Assembly: GCA_948794795.1 (NCBI GenBank) | Contig: CAQGLR010000002.1 | Location: forward strand, 62,001 to 126,000 | From: an uncultured Lachnospiraceae bacterium | GTDB lineage: Bacteria; Bacillota; Clostridia; Lachnospirales; Lachnospiraceae | Direction: 5' to 3' | Length of the DNA stretch: 64,000 nucleotides | Part shown: positions 43,551 through 52,759 of the stretch, in pieces | How the letters are laid out: each line of letters opens with the position of its first letter | Position numbering within the stretch: the first letter of the stretch is position 1 | Notes under the pieces: model-generated | What the model saw: the letters and a program-made list of their open reading frames with translations, nothing else | What the model was told of the DNA's origin: nothing | Database searches by the model: none | Translations under genes and position numbers: made by a program

Positions 43551-44861
43551 TTATTGTCCAATGTATCCAAAAAGTATTCCGCCAGGTATTCTTCCAGAAA
43601 TACATACCTCTTGTATAGTGTTGCAAATTTTTAAGTCTTCCCCACTGTATGATGGTACTGCAATTCTTATATATCTTTCATTATAGCCAGTAATATATTT
43701 CTTATTATCAATTTCTGTGATTTCTTCAAAAAGTACCCTTTCATATCTGCCTGTAACTTGCTGCTGGTATATTTCCCCAAGCTCTTTTTCAAGTGCAGAA
43801 AGCCTGCTGCTCCTGTCTGATTTAACCATTTCCTGTATCTGGCCATGCATCTGGCCTGCTATAGTACCATGGCGTTTTGAATACTTAAATACATGTATCT
43901 TTGCAAATCCTGCTTTATGTGCAAATTCCATTGTTTCTTCAAATTCCTCTTCTGTTTCTTGCGGAAACCCAACAATTATATCAGTGGTTATTGCAGGATT
44001 ATCAAAATATTCTCTAAGTATACTTAAACTGTTAAGATACTCTTGTGGTGAATAGTGCCTGTTCATCCGTTTCAAAACTGTACTGCTGCCGCTCTGGAGT
44101 GACAAATGGAAATGTGGGCACAGTTTAGGTATGGTAGAAAGTTCTTTTACAAAATCTCTAGTAATTATACGTGGTTCAAGTGAACCAAGACGTATCCTTT
44201 CAATCCCGTTTATATTGTTTAATGCTTCCAGAAGGGACAAAAGCGGCTTTCCCTCAAGCTGTATAAAACTATCCGCCTTGTTTATGCTGGTACCATATGA
44301 GGACAGATGTATTCCTGTAATTACTATTTCCTTATAACCTTTTAAAGCAAGTTCCCTGGCTTCTGTCACAACATCTGCTTCACTGCGGCTTGACAGCCCT
44401 CCCCTTACATATGGAATTATACAATATGTACAATATTGGCAGCATCCATCCTGCACTTTTATATAAGCCCTTGTATGTTCTTTCTGTGGCAGCACTTCTT
44501 CCTGTATATCTGGAACTCTTTTTTTTATTGCATTATTTACAATTTCTGTAATGTGTTCTTTATTTTTATTTGTAATAAAAATATCAATGCTTTTATCAGT
44601 TTCACCTTTCTTTATTGCAGACTCCACATAACATCCCGCTGCTACAACAAGCGCATCTGGGTTAAGCTTCCTTGCCTTGTGCAGCATCTGCCTTGATTTG
44701 CGGTCAGCTATATTAGTGACTGTACATGTATTCACAATATACACGTCTGCTGATTTATCAAATGCAGTAATTGTATATCCTGCATCTTCAAATGATTTTT
44801 TCATTTTGTCTGTTTCATATGAATTAACTTTACAACCAAGTGTTAAGAATGCAACCTTCAC
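43551..44861 (-). CDS. mtaB: tRNA methylthiotransferase MtaB
   Basis: 436 residues. The N-terminal UPF0004 domain has TLGCKVNSYET, NTCTVTN and AAGCYVES with three cluster Cys. The radical SAM domain has CQYCTYCIIP. The TRAM domain is at the C terminus. The enzyme adds 2-methylthio to t6A in tRNA. VRGGLSSR is slightly unlike the usual RGRSRSR box. AGGAGG is before the ATG. Confidence 0.95.
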   Translation of the reverse strand: MKVAFLTLGCKVNSYETDKMKKSFEDAGYTITAFDKSADVYIVNTCTVTNIADRKSRQMLHKARKLNPDALVVAAGCYVESAIKKGETDKSIDIFITNKNKEHITEIVNNAIKKRVPDIQEEVLPQKEHTRAYIKVQDGCCQYCTYCIIPYVRGGLSSRSEADVVTEARELALKGYKEIVITGIHLSSYGTSINKADSFIQLEGKPLLSLLEALNNINGIERIRLGSLEPRIITRDFVKELSTIPKLCPHFHLSLQSGSSTVLKRMNRHYSPQEYLNSLSILREYFDNPAITTDIIVGFPQETEEEFEETMEFAHKAGFAKIHVFKYSKRHGTIAGQMHGQIQEMVKSDRSSRLSALEKELGEIYQQQVTGRYERVLFEEITEIDNKKYITGYNERYIRIAVPSYSGEDLKICNTIQEVCISGRIPGGILFGYIGQ

Positions 44862-44935
44862 AATTTACCTCCTGTTTTAGCAAAAATAATCTTATGTTTT
44901 GTATTAATTATAGATAAAATTTTTTAAATTCCAAC

Positions 44936-44969
44936 TTTTGGCTAGTTTACTGTCGTAATTTTTGGCTAG
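44936..44969 (+). promoter_or_regulatory. Direct repeat upstream of the HPr-like gene
   Basis: TTTTGGCTAG at 44936-44945 and again at 44960-44969, a 24-base period, just before the -35 box at 44978. It is a candidate activator or repressor site. Confidence 0.4.
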
Positions 44970-44977
44970 ATTGTATA

Positions 44978-45005
44978 TTGACTTTTTTCTTTGTAATGAT
45001 ACTAT
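44978..45005 (+). promoter_or_regulatory. Promoter of the HPr-like gene
   Basis: TTGACT (44978-44983), 16 bases, TACTAT (45000-45005). A strong GGGAGG site and the ATG follow about 35 bases later. Confidence 0.6.
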
Positions 45006-45038
45006 ATAGTAGTACAACAACAAAGGGAGGTAATTAGC

Positions 45039-45272
45039 ATGAAGACTGTTAAGATTTCTTTAAACTCAATTGACAAGGTAAAAGCATTTGTAAACGATGT
45101 AACTAAGTTTAACACAGATTTTGATCTTGTATCTGGCAGGTATGTTATTGATGCTAAATCTATTATGGGTATTTTCAGCCTTGACCTTTCAAAGGCTATT
45201 GATTTAAACATCCATGATGATGACAATATCGACAACATACTTAAGGCATTAGAACCATACATCGTTGAATAA
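45039..45272 (+). CDS. HPr-like protein lacking the phosphorylatable His
   Basis: 77 residues with the HPr fold: KSIMGIFSLDL matches the Ser46 loop of HPr, with the Ser in place. The GLHARPA motif with His15 is absent; the corresponding region reads SIDKVKAFVNDV. Proteins that keep Ser46 but lack His15 (Crh in Bacillus) serve in carbon regulation, not sugar transport. The start is preceded by GGGAGG. It is monocistronic with its own promoter and terminator. Confidence 0.8.
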   Translation: MKTVKISLNSIDKVKAFVNDVTKFNTDFDLVSGRYVIDAKSIMGIFSLDLSKAIDLNIHDDDNIDNILKALEPYIVE

Positions 45273-45308
45273 CAGCAGCCAGAAAAATTTATTAACAGGA
45301 AAGTTACT

Positions 45309-45335
45309 GAGAACACCACAGGGTGTTCTCTTTTT
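45309..45335 (+). terminator. Terminator of the HPr-like gene
   Basis: GAGAACACC, ACAG, GGTGTTCTC and TTTTT. The stem is nine bp and perfect. The convergent thiI gene ends three bases later, so it may serve both. Confidence 0.85.
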
Positions 45336-45337
45336 CT

Positions 45338-46519
45338 TTACCCGTCTATTTCTATTTTTTCTGCAGTATTAACTGCTTCCCGAACCATTTCATCTATTTT
45401 CTCTTCAAGTTTCTTTTCAGACTTTCTTATTACCTCTGCAACAGGCTTTGTCACAGGATGTTTTGCTACAAATATAGTACAACAGTCTTCATAAGGTTGT
45501 ATTGATGTTTCAAATGTACCTATCTTTTCAGCAATATTTACTATATCCTGCTTATCAAACGCAATAAGCGGGCGGTAAACTGGCATTGTACAGACCTCAT
45601 TAGTAACTGCAAGGCTCTGCATCGTCTGGCTTGCCACCTGCCCTATGCTTTCACCTGTTATAAGACCCATACAGTTATTATTAACAGCAAATTCTTCTGC
45701 TATACGCATCATATAACGGCGCATTATAATTGTAAGTTCCTCATGTGGACACTGTTCATAAATATACATCTGTATATCTGTGAAATTAACTACATAAAGA
45801 TTAATTTTACCTGTGTACTGTGATATAAGTTCCGCAAGGTCCACTACTTTCTGTTTTGCACGTTCACTTGTATATGGAGGTGCATGGAAATATACTGCAT
45901 CAATATTAACACCTCTCCTTGACACCATATAACCCGCCACAGGACTGTCTATACCCCCAGACAGCAGAAGCATTGCCTTTCCTGCAGTACCTAGTGGCAT
46001 ACCGCCAAGTCCCTGGTAAACTTTTGAATAAACATATGCTTTGTCCCTTATCTCTATCCATATATATACATCTGGATTGTGCACATCTACTTTAAGCCCT
46101 CCAAAACGCCCAAGCAGATATGCACCCATCTCTATACATACTTCTGGTGATGTATAAATATAGTGTTTATCACTTCTCTTTGCTTTTACCTTAAATGAAA
46201 AGTCTGTCTTGTCATACTGCTTCTCTATAAAATCCCCTGCTGCTTTTTTTAGGTTGTCCCATGATTTGTCCTCTATAACTTCTACAGGGCTTATTGCTGT
46301 TATACCTGCAACCTTTTTAAGTTCTTCTACAACTTCATCAAAATCAAAACTGCCAGAGGCCTCTGCATATATCCTTCCCTGTTCACGTACTACAGTATAA
46401 TCTCCATCTATTTTAGAAAGTTTTATTTTAACCTGTTCACAAAGTGCATTTTCAAACTTATACCTGTTCTTTCCCTTTATCCCAATTTCCGCATATTTTA
46501 ATAAAAAACCTTGTACCAT
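45338..46519 (-). CDS. thiI: tRNA 4-thiouridine synthase
   Basis: 393 residues. N-terminal ferredoxin-like and THUMP domains (GRIYAEASGSFDFDEV) and the PP-loop SGGIDSPVAGYMVSRRG; ALLGTE-like CxxD blocks (CMGLITGESIGQVASQT) follow. The rhodanese domain found in enteric ThiI is absent, as in Bacillus. It makes 4-thiouridine in tRNA and takes sulfur from the cysteine desulfurase just upstream. Confidence 0.94.
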   Translation of the reverse strand: MVQGFLLKYAEIGIKGKNRYKFENALCEQVKIKLSKIDGDYTVVREQGRIYAEASGSFDFDEVVEELKKVAGITAISPVEVIEDKSWDNLKKAAGDFIEKQYDKTDFSFKVKAKRSDKHYIYTSPEVCIEMGAYLLGRFGGLKVDVHNPDVYIWIEIRDKAYVYSKVYQGLGGMPLGTAGKAMLLLSGGIDSPVAGYMVSRRGVNIDAVYFHAPPYTSERAKQKVVDLAELISQYTGKINLYVVNFTDIQMYIYEQCPHEELTIIMRRYMMRIAEEFAVNNNCMGLITGESIGQVASQTMQSLAVTNEVCTMPVYRPLIAFDKQDIVNIAEKIGTFETSIQPYEDCCTIFVAKHPVTKPVAEVIRKSEKKLEEKIDEMVREAVNTAEKIEIDG

Positions 46520-46543
46520 ATTAATTCTCCATTCAATTAATAA

Positions 46544-47704
46544 TTATTTCCTGGTAAATTTCCTAAGGACAGGAAGTTCCTCTGCCAGTACATCTATTGT
46601 ATAATCTATCTGTTCTTTTGTAGTAAATACAGAAAGACTAAATCTTAGTGCTGAATCAAGCAGGGAATCTTTTACACCTGCTGCTTTTAATGTACCACTA
46701 AGTTCTGGATGGTTTGAAGAACATGCAGAACCAGAAGAAACATATATACCTTTGGCAGCAAGTGCATGGAGCAGCACCTCACTCCTGGTTCCTTCAAACA
46801 GAACACTTATTATATGTGGCGCAGTCTCTTCTAAAGGTATGTTATCTATGCCATTTATTGTAATGCCTCCAAGTTCTTTAACCCTGTCTATAAACTGCTT
46901 TTTTAATGCATACATCTTTTCCACATGGTCTTCCATACTATAAATAAGCCTTGAGGCAAGCCCTAAACCTGCTATTGCAGGCACATTCTCTGTTCCAGAA
47001 CGCATACCTCTCTGTTGTCCGCCACCTAAAATAAGAGGGTGTATTTTAGTCTTATCTTTCACATATAAAAACCCGCTGCCTTTTGGCCCGTGTATTTTAT
47101 GCCCGCTTACAGAAACCAGGTCTGCACCAAGTTTTTTAGGTATTATTCTATATTTGCCATATGCCTGTATTGCATCTGTATGGAATAATATGCTGTTGTC
47201 TTTTTTCTTAACTATATTGCAAAGTTTATTAATATCCTGTACTGAACCAATTTCATTATTAACATACATAACTGATACAAGAATTGTATCTTCCCTTAAT
47301 GCATCTTCCAGTACAGTTTCATCAAGAATACCATTTTTACCAACAGGCAGGTATGTAACCTCAAATCCTTGTTCCTCCAGTCTGGCAAGCGGTTCATGCA
47401 CAGATGCATGTTCTATACTTGTAGTGATAATATGCATGCCTTTACGCTTATTTGCCAGTGCTGCTCCTATAAGAGCCATATTGTTTGATTCTGTCCCACC
47501 AGATGTAAATATTATCTCCTTTGTCTGGCACTTAAGAAGTGATGCTATATCTTCTGCTGCATTATTAATATATCTTTCGGCTTCCATTCCCCTGGTATGT
47601 TTTGATGATGGGTTTCCATAATCTTCTTTCATTACCTTAAACATAATATCTGCCACTTCTGGAAATACAGAAGTAGTTGCGGCATTGTCAAGATATGCTT
47701 CCAT
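46544..47704 (-). CDS. Cysteine desulfurase (NifS/IscS family)
   Basis: 386 residues. YLDNAATT, TSGGTESNN, the PLP Lys in SVSGHKIHGPKG and the catalytic Cys in SSGSACSS are present. It takes sulfur from cysteine; adjacency to thiI points to the ThiI-dedicated (NifZ-type) desulfurase. A leader hairpin (47718-47732) directly precedes the GGAGG site. Confidence 0.94.
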   Translation of the reverse strand: MEAYLDNAATTSVFPEVADIMFKVMKEDYGNPSSKHTRGMEAERYINNAAEDIASLLKCQTKEIIFTSGGTESNNMALIGAALANKRKGMHIITTSIEHASVHEPLARLEEQGFEVTYLPVGKNGILDETVLEDALREDTILVSVMYVNNEIGSVQDINKLCNIVKKKDNSILFHTDAIQAYGKYRIIPKKLGADLVSVSGHKIHGPKGSGFLYVKDKTKIHPLILGGGQQRGMRSGTENVPAIAGLGLASRLIYSMEDHVEKMYALKKQFIDRVKELGGITINGIDNIPLEETAPHIISVLFEGTRSEVLLHALAAKGIYVSSGSACSSNHPELSGTLKAAGVKDSLLDSALRFSLSVFTTKEQIDYTIDVLAEELPVLRKFTRK

Positions 47705-47717
47705 AATAATCCTCCAT

Positions 47718-47818
47718 GCCGCCTTTGGCGGCTCAAATAGGTATGAAAAACGGCGCTTTTGCGTTTTTCCTGTGTGAAACTTAATACTTCTTAGGCAGTG
47801 TTTTTTGCTGCCTTAGAA
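47718..47818 (-). promoter_or_regulatory. Structured leader of the cysteine desulfurase gene
   Basis: GCCGCC-AAA-GGCGGC is perfect and lies seven bases from the Shine-Dalgarno site. Further upstream is a second hairpin (47788-47818, TTCTTAGGCAG/CTGCCTTAGAA) and a GAAAAACGC/GCGTTTTTC-like stem. The same arrangement recurs at rsmE, psd and rarA. Confidence 0.6.
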
Positions 47819-47860
47819 ATATTTTTCACACTATTTTCTCCATTCTTCACCAGTTGTAAT

Positions 47861-48598
47861 TTATTCCTGCATCTGGAACATCATTATAGATAAAACTGCC
47901 ATTCCTGCTGTTTCTGTGCGTAAAATCCTTTTTCCCAGAGAAACAGGCCTGATTCCCCTGTCTGCTGCTTCCACGACCTCGTCCTTTTCAAATCCGCCCT
48001 CTGGTCCTATAAAAATTCCTGCACTTTTTTTACTACAGGCTTCGTTTATAATCTTCCTTGACTGTTCCATTCCGTCCTGTAACTCATATGGTATAATATT
48101 GTACTCCAAGCCAGCTGCTATGTCAAATGCATCTTTTAATGTAACAGGCATATACACTTCTGGCACAATGCCCCTGCCAGACTGCTTTGCTGCTGCTTCT
48201 GCAATAGCCTGCCACCGTTCCTGTTTTTTATGTGCTTTATTTTCATCTAGTTTAACTACACATCTTTTCATTATAACAGGAACTATTTCTGATACCCCAA
48301 GTTCAACTGATTTCTGTATAATAAATTCCATCTTGTCTTTTTTAGGAAGTCCCTGGAACAGTACAAGTTTCGTCCCTGGTTCTGTACCAGACTCCTGGAT
48401 TTTCTCTACTTCCAGTTTTACACATTTGCTGTCCATATTCATAATTCTTGAAATGTAGTCTGTGCCTTTTCCGTCACATGCAATAATCCAGCTGCCTTTT
48501 TCTAAGCGCAATACATTTTTAATATGGTTTACATCTGGTCCTGTTATATCAATATTTTTATTATTAATATTATCTTTGCTAATATAAAAACGGTACAT
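47861..48598 (-). CDS. rsmE: 16S rRNA m3U1498 methyltransferase
   Basis: 245 residues. The PUA-like N terminus (VNHIKNVLRL), GLPKKDKMEFIIQKSVELGV and the knot motif IGPEGGFEKDEV, SLGKRILRTETA are present. It methylates U1498 of 16S rRNA. ATG 48598 with GGGAGG upstream. A structured leader precedes it. prmA, often beside it, is not here. Confidence 0.95.
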   Translation of the reverse strand: MYRFYISKDNINNKNIDITGPDVNHIKNVLRLEKGSWIIACDGKGTDYISRIMNMDSKCVKLEVEKIQESGTEPGTKLVLFQGLPKKDKMEFIIQKSVELGVSEIVPVIMKRCVVKLDENKAHKKQERWQAIAEAAAKQSGRGIVPEVYMPVTLKDAFDIAAGLEYNIIPYELQDGMEQSRKIINEACSKKSAGIFIGPEGGFEKDEVVEAADRGIRPVSLGKRILRTETAGMAVLSIMMFQMQE

Positions 48599-48612
48599 AC
48601 TAATCCTCCCAT

Positions 48613-48716
48613 GCCACACCTTTTGCGGCTTAAATAGCTATGAAAAACACTGTTTCTGCGTTTTCTGGGGTTGAATCCATAATTATTCTTAAGCTGCGTT
48701 TTTTGCTGCCTTAGAA
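48613..48716 (-). promoter_or_regulatory. Structured leader of rsmE
   Basis: Hairpin GCCGC/GTGGC (48613-48629) adjoins the GGGAGG site; a second hairpin lies at 48686-48716 (TTCTTAAGCTGC/GCTGCCTTAGAA). It is the counterpart of the leaders at 47718, 56518 and 61110. Confidence 0.6.
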
Positions 48717-48826
48717 TGATTTCCCAACCTATCTCCACTCCTGGTTTTAATAACTATTCTGGAACAAAAACAGCTTCTGGATAAATATTATAACATATCA
48801 TACACAAATATAAAACATAGTTACAA

Positions 48827-48858
48827 AAAAACCATCCCACATACACAGGATGGTTTTT
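48827..48858 (-). terminator. Terminator of the FliD-like gene
   Basis: AAAAACCATCC, ten bases, GGATGGTTTTT. Perfect 11-bp stem, 25 bases after the stop, with A/T tracts on both sides. Confidence 0.85.
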
Positions 48859-48882
48859 ATTTAAAACTTTTATAAATATCTG

Positions 48883-49692
48883 TTACATATATTTGCTAAG
48901 TACATTTGTTGTACCAAGTGTTGAATATGCACCACTATATGTATATGATGATGCACGTGTTCCTGCATAAGAAGAACTGCTGGCTATACGGAAGCTCTCA
49001 TTTGCTTTTGCAGAAATATTTGAACCATATGAACCACTTCCCGTAAACAGGGAATTAATTGTTGATACCTTAGCCTCCTTAAGTTTATCTTCATCAAGTT
49101 TTAACTTATTGTCACTTCCAATCCTAATTCCTATATCAGCCAGAAGACCAGCATTTTTAGATGTAGTTTTAATAACATCAAGAGTCTTACTTAGCATCTT
49201 AGTTGAGTTAAGGTTACCTGTAGAGTCAATAAATGAATTATATGACTCAACAAATTCTTTAACTGCCTTGCCTATTGCCTCTGTATCATAAACAGCTTCA
49301 CCTTTCTCACCTTTTACAAGATTGCCTTTCTCATCTCTCTTATTCATATACAAAGACCTGTTGCTAAGCTTCTTAAGCGCATCTGAAAGTGAAGATGCAT
49401 CATTCTTTGCTGATTGTAATTTACCAGTAGAATCTTCAACTCCATTTATAAACTTTGAAGCTGTTGTGGAAGATGATGATGAAGTCCTTCCTTTTTCTGG
49501 TTTCTGTACATCATAATAAGCATTAAGCAGTTTCTTATAAGCACCGCTCTTTATAAGTGAAAGGTCACCTATTGCTGTGCTCCCGCCTGAAAAAATTCCT
49601 GCTGCTGCATTATTATTGCCTGAGCCTGATGTATTAAAAAACATATTGTAGAAATTATTACCTGAACCTGATGATACTGAAAAAATTGACAT
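48883..49692 (-). CDS. Orphan FliD-like (flagellar cap C-terminal domain-like) protein
   Basis: 269 residues. Ser/Gly/Asn-rich N terminus, then a helical part with EFVESYNSFID, LADIGIRIGSDNKLKLDE and INSLFTGSGSYG, closely resembling the D0/D1 C-terminal region of FliD. A Ser/Tyr-rich tail ends the protein. It is shorter than FliD, lacks the middle domains, and no other flagellar gene is in the window. ATG 49692 is chosen with AAGGAG eight bases before it. Possible secreted or envelope protein; function unknown. Confidence 0.6.
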   Translation of the reverse strand: MSIFSVSSGSGNNFYNMFFNTSGSGNNNAAAGIFSGGSTAIGDLSLIKSGAYKKLLNAYYDVQKPEKGRTSSSSSTTASKFINGVEDSTGKLQSAKNDASSLSDALKKLSNRSLYMNKRDEKGNLVKGEKGEAVYDTEAIGKAVKEFVESYNSFIDSTGNLNSTKMLSKTLDVIKTTSKNAGLLADIGIRIGSDNKLKLDEDKLKEAKVSTINSLFTGSGSYGSNISAKANESFRIASSSSYAGTRASSYTYSGAYSTLGTTNVLSKYM

Positions 49693-50084
49693 AACACTCA
49701 CTCCTTTACTTTATAAATTACATGCATTGGATATCATTTATCCATTGTACTATTATTCCATAACTATATTTAACTATATAATATATCGAAAGATATTGGA
49801 AATAATTTATAACTTTTTTCAAATTTCCCAAATTTTTTCCAAAAATATTAATTTGACATATATAGCATATATCATTTATATTGTAAATACCACAAAGAAA
49901 TTTAACAGGACAAACGCATAAATGAACAATTTGTATACAAACCGCTACTATGAGCATTTTTTTAGTATACTATTTTGATTTTATCAATTTTTTACTCTAA
50001 AATCCCTTAAGAAAATATTTAATTTATTATTTACTAACAAAATGTTCACAGTTTATTTACTCATGTGTTTGTCCTGGAAATTTA
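49693..50084. other. AT-rich intergenic region
   Basis: This divergent region between the FliD-like gene and the HAD gene has TTTACA-N17-TATATA on the minus strand near 49865-49893 as a weak promoter candidate, and a TTGACA at 49853. The base composition makes these weak. Nothing else is supported. Confidence 0.35.
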
Positions 50085-50162
50085 AGTTTCCCCATTTTTT
50101 AAATTATATAAAGACTATATTGCTCTGGCAAAATACTTGTGTATTAAAAAAAGGGGAGACTC
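50085..50162. repeat. Miniature deletion derivative of the 19779 element
   Basis: It begins AAGTTTCCCCATTTTTTAAA and runs to CTCTGGCA, then jumps to the right end AAATACTTGTGTATTAAAAA and AGGGGAGACTC. It is the 19779 element with almost the whole centre deleted, leaving about 78 bases of paired ends. Confidence 0.7.
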
Positions 50163-50203
50163 AGACATAAAGAAAACAATAATAATAAAAGAGAGGAATA
50201 CCA

Positions 50204-51010
50204 ATGAAAAACCTTATTTTTTTTGATGTAGACGGAACGTTAATTACTAAATGTAACAATGAATTTATTATACCACAAAGTACAACTGATGCACTTGCAC
50301 TTCTTCAGAAGAATGGCAACTTATGTTTTATAAATTCAGGAAGGGCAATGTCTGAAATGGACAGCGTAGTACAGAGCCTGGATGTTAATGGTTATATATG
50401 TGGATGTGGCACATATATAAGTTATAATAATGAAATTCTCTTATCCGAAACAATTCCTTTTTCCCTTGGTAATGAGATAATTAAAGACCTTAGCCAATGC
50501 GGGATTGAATGGATGCTCGAAGGCACAAGTGCCGTATATTTCAGTACAAGACCATATAAAACACACCTGAAAGATTTCCTGCCAGAAAATAACAGTGCAT
50601 TTGCATCTCCAGACTCTTGTATAATTGTATCTCCAGAAGATGCGCACAACCTTGTATTTGACAAGTTTTGTGCAGGAATTCTTCCAGACAGTAATTTTGA
50701 ATATTTTAGAAATAAATATTCTAAATCCCTTACATTTATAGACCGTGATGGCGGCATATTTGAAATAATACCATATGGATACTCCAAAGCAACAGGTATG
50801 AAATTCCTTATGGATTATTTTAATATACCACTTGAACATACATATGCAGCAGGAGACAGTACCAACGACCTTACAATGCTTGAATTTGCTGGTACAAGTA
50901 TTGCAATGGGGGAAAGTCCTGAAAAAGTAACAAAGTATGCAGATTTCGTGACAGATAATATATTAGATGATGGAATTTACAATGCCATGAAACATTTTAA
51001 CCTTATATAA
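50204..51010 (+). CDS. Cof-type HAD-IIB phosphatase
   Basis: 268 residues. FFDVDGTLI contains the nucleophile Asp, INSGRAMS the second motif, and AAGDSTNDLTML the Mg-binding acids. It hydrolyses phosphosugars or similar metabolites. GAGAGG is before the ATG. It is monocistronic and followed by a long hairpin. Confidence 0.93.
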   Translation: MKNLIFFDVDGTLITKCNNEFIIPQSTTDALALLQKNGNLCFINSGRAMSEMDSVVQSLDVNGYICGCGTYISYNNEILLSETIPFSLGNEIIKDLSQCGIEWMLEGTSAVYFSTRPYKTHLKDFLPENNSAFASPDSCIIVSPEDAHNLVFDKFCAGILPDSNFEYFRNKYSKSLTFIDRDGGIFEIIPYGYSKATGMKFLMDYFNIPLEHTYAAGDSTNDLTMLEFAGTSIAMGESPEKVTKYADFVTDNILDDGIYNAMKHFNLI

Positions 51011-51016
51011 AAAACT

Positions 51017-51061
51017 GCCGCATAAAAAACAAAATATACAAAATATTTTGCTTTATGCGGC
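51017..51061 (+). terminator. Long hairpin after the HAD gene
   Basis: GCCGCATAAA pairs with TTTATGCGGC, with an inner stem CAAAATAT/ATATTTTG. It follows the stop by seven bases. CTTCTTT follows. Probable terminator. Confidence 0.75.
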
Positions 51062-51135
51062 GGCTTCTTTCTGGCAGTAATCTTTAATATTTATCCCAAA
51101 ATACATCCCAGATGCCTCACATCCACCAGAGGTAT

Positions 51136-51600
51136 TTATCCCTGGCCATTGGCGGTTCTTCCAGATAACTTTTCAAGCACTGACTTATATACCATAATAA
51201 GATATGCATCAATAAAACAATATTTATTGGAAAGGAATTCTACAAGTTTATAAAGAAAACAAATTCCCATAAATGTAACACTTATACATGTTACTGCATA
51301 ATCAAGCTGCAATGCCAGAAGTACAATATTAGCCATTATATAAAATATAAGTACCGAAAAAAACTTCCTTCCTATCTGTAATGCTGTATACAACACATCT
51401 GCCAGAAGCTCATTGCGTTCTTTTATATATTCACTATTTTTCCCACTTAACTGTTCATACATATCCTGGAAAATCTTTTTATCTTCCATCTTTGTTTTTG
51501 AATAAGTATTCTTTAAAACTTCCTCTTCACACATCCTGACATATGACATATATTTACTTTTTCCAAACTGTTTCCTTAAACACTTTTTAAAAACGTTCAT
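51136..51600 (-). CDS. Two-helix membrane protein of unknown function
   Basis: 154 residues. The N-terminal half is charged and helical (MCEEEVLKN, KERNELLADV), followed by two hydrophobic helices (about 80-99 and 104-125) and a basic tail. No family recognised. ATG 51600 has AAGGCGG upstream. It follows the response regulator-HPt gene on the same strand by about 120 bases. Confidence 0.65.
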   Translation of the reverse strand: MNVFKKCLRKQFGKSKYMSYVRMCEEEVLKNTYSKTKMEDKKIFQDMYEQLSGKNSEYIKERNELLADVLYTALQIGRKFFSVLIFYIMANIVLLALQLDYAVTCISVTFMGICFLYKLVEFLSNKYCFIDAYLIMVYKSVLEKLSGRTANGQG

Positions 51601-51721
51601 TTTAATAATACACCGCCTTAATTGCAACATTATATTTAATTTATGTGGCTTTTTAAAATACGTTCATATTAAATCTGCCAGACTGCCACATTAATTTCTA
51701 ATCTGCCGGATGTATTCTGGA

Positions 51722-52759
51722 TTATAACATTGTACATAAAATCTCCATAGCTTCATCGTATTGGAAATCTTGTATATAATCCTGTATGTTCTGTAATTTC
51801 TCAAGACGCTGCCCTTTTGTTCCAGCAAGCAGTTCTTCTAGGATTTCTGTAATTCCTGTATACTCAAACTCCTCAATATTACCTTTTAGTTCGCTAAGTT
51901 TCTGCATAAACTCGTCTTCTTCCATATCCACATTAGACTTTGAAGACATAACTTTTTCACTATAATTTTCACATGCATCTTTAAGCTGGTCATGGAATAT
52001 TTTTACACTTTCCATATATTCATCCATCTGTGAGCGCACATACATGCGTTTAAATTCCTTTGCTGCCCCTTCCATTGCTTTTGAATAGCTGGCAAGACTT
52101 GATGCACCTATATTAAGGAAAATCCCTTTAAGACTGTGGAAATGCAGTGACATTGCATCTAACTGTCCTGTATTCCTGATAGCATCTAATTTATTATAAT
52201 TCTCTGACACATTTCTTAAAGAAACATTAAGGACTTTCATATAATTGGCAAGGCTTCCTGCCATAAGTGAAATACCTTCATCATAATTAAGCCCTTCAAC
52301 TGATGAAAGAAACCCCGCTGAATCAACACTTCCATCACTATTGGTACTGCTGCTTCCTGGTTCTTCCTTCACAAACCCATACTGCCTGAGCTTCATATCA
52401 AAATCTTCTGTACGCACAGGTTTCTTTAACACACAGTCTGCCCCAGCTGATATAAACAATTCTGTAACTTCAGCATCAACAGTTGCAGAAACCCCTATAA
52501 CTTTTGGGTTGCTCTTTCCATTTGATACAAACATTATCTGTTTTGTAGTTTCTACCCCGTCCATATCTGGCATAAGGTAATCCATAAGTATTATATCATA
52601 TTTTGCATTGCATACCCTTTGTATTGCTTCCATTCCTGAACTAGCTATATCAGCCTGTATACCATAGTGCTCAAGCATTGTAGACAGTACCATTGAATTA
52701 ACTATATTGTCATCTACAACAAGAACCCTTATATCAACCGTAATAATATTTTCCTCCAT
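51722..52759 (-). CDS. Response regulator with HPt domain
   Basis: 345 residues. The receiver (VLVVDDNIVN, acceptor Asp in IILMDYLMPD, Lys in KKPV) is followed by an HPt domain with the His in HFHSLKGIFLNIGA (about residue 218), then a helical C terminus. It lacks a DNA-binding or kinase domain. Such proteins relay phosphate in multi-step phosphorelays. The hybrid kinase is not nearby. GGAGG is before the ATG. Confidence 0.88.
   Translation of the reverse strand: MEENIITVDIRVLVVDDNIVNSMVLSTMLEHYGIQADIASSGMEAIQRVCNAKYDIILMDYLMPDMDGVETTKQIMFVSNGKSNPKVIGVSATVDAEVTELFISAGADCVLKKPVRTEDFDMKLRQYGFVKEEPGSSSTNSDGSVDSAGFLSSVEGLNYDEGISLMAGSLANYMKVLNVSLRNVSENYNKLDAIRNTGQLDAMSLHFHSLKGIFLNIGASSLASYSKAMEGAAKEFKRMYVRSQMDEYMESVKIFHDQLKDACENYSEKVMSSKSNVDMEEDEFMQKLSELKGNIEEFEYTGITEILEELLAGTKGQRLEKLQNIQDYIQDFQYDEAMEILCTML

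Noticed and set aside
49718..49957. 79-residue minus-strand frame
   Set aside because: AT-rich non-coding region with no ribosome site or family match.
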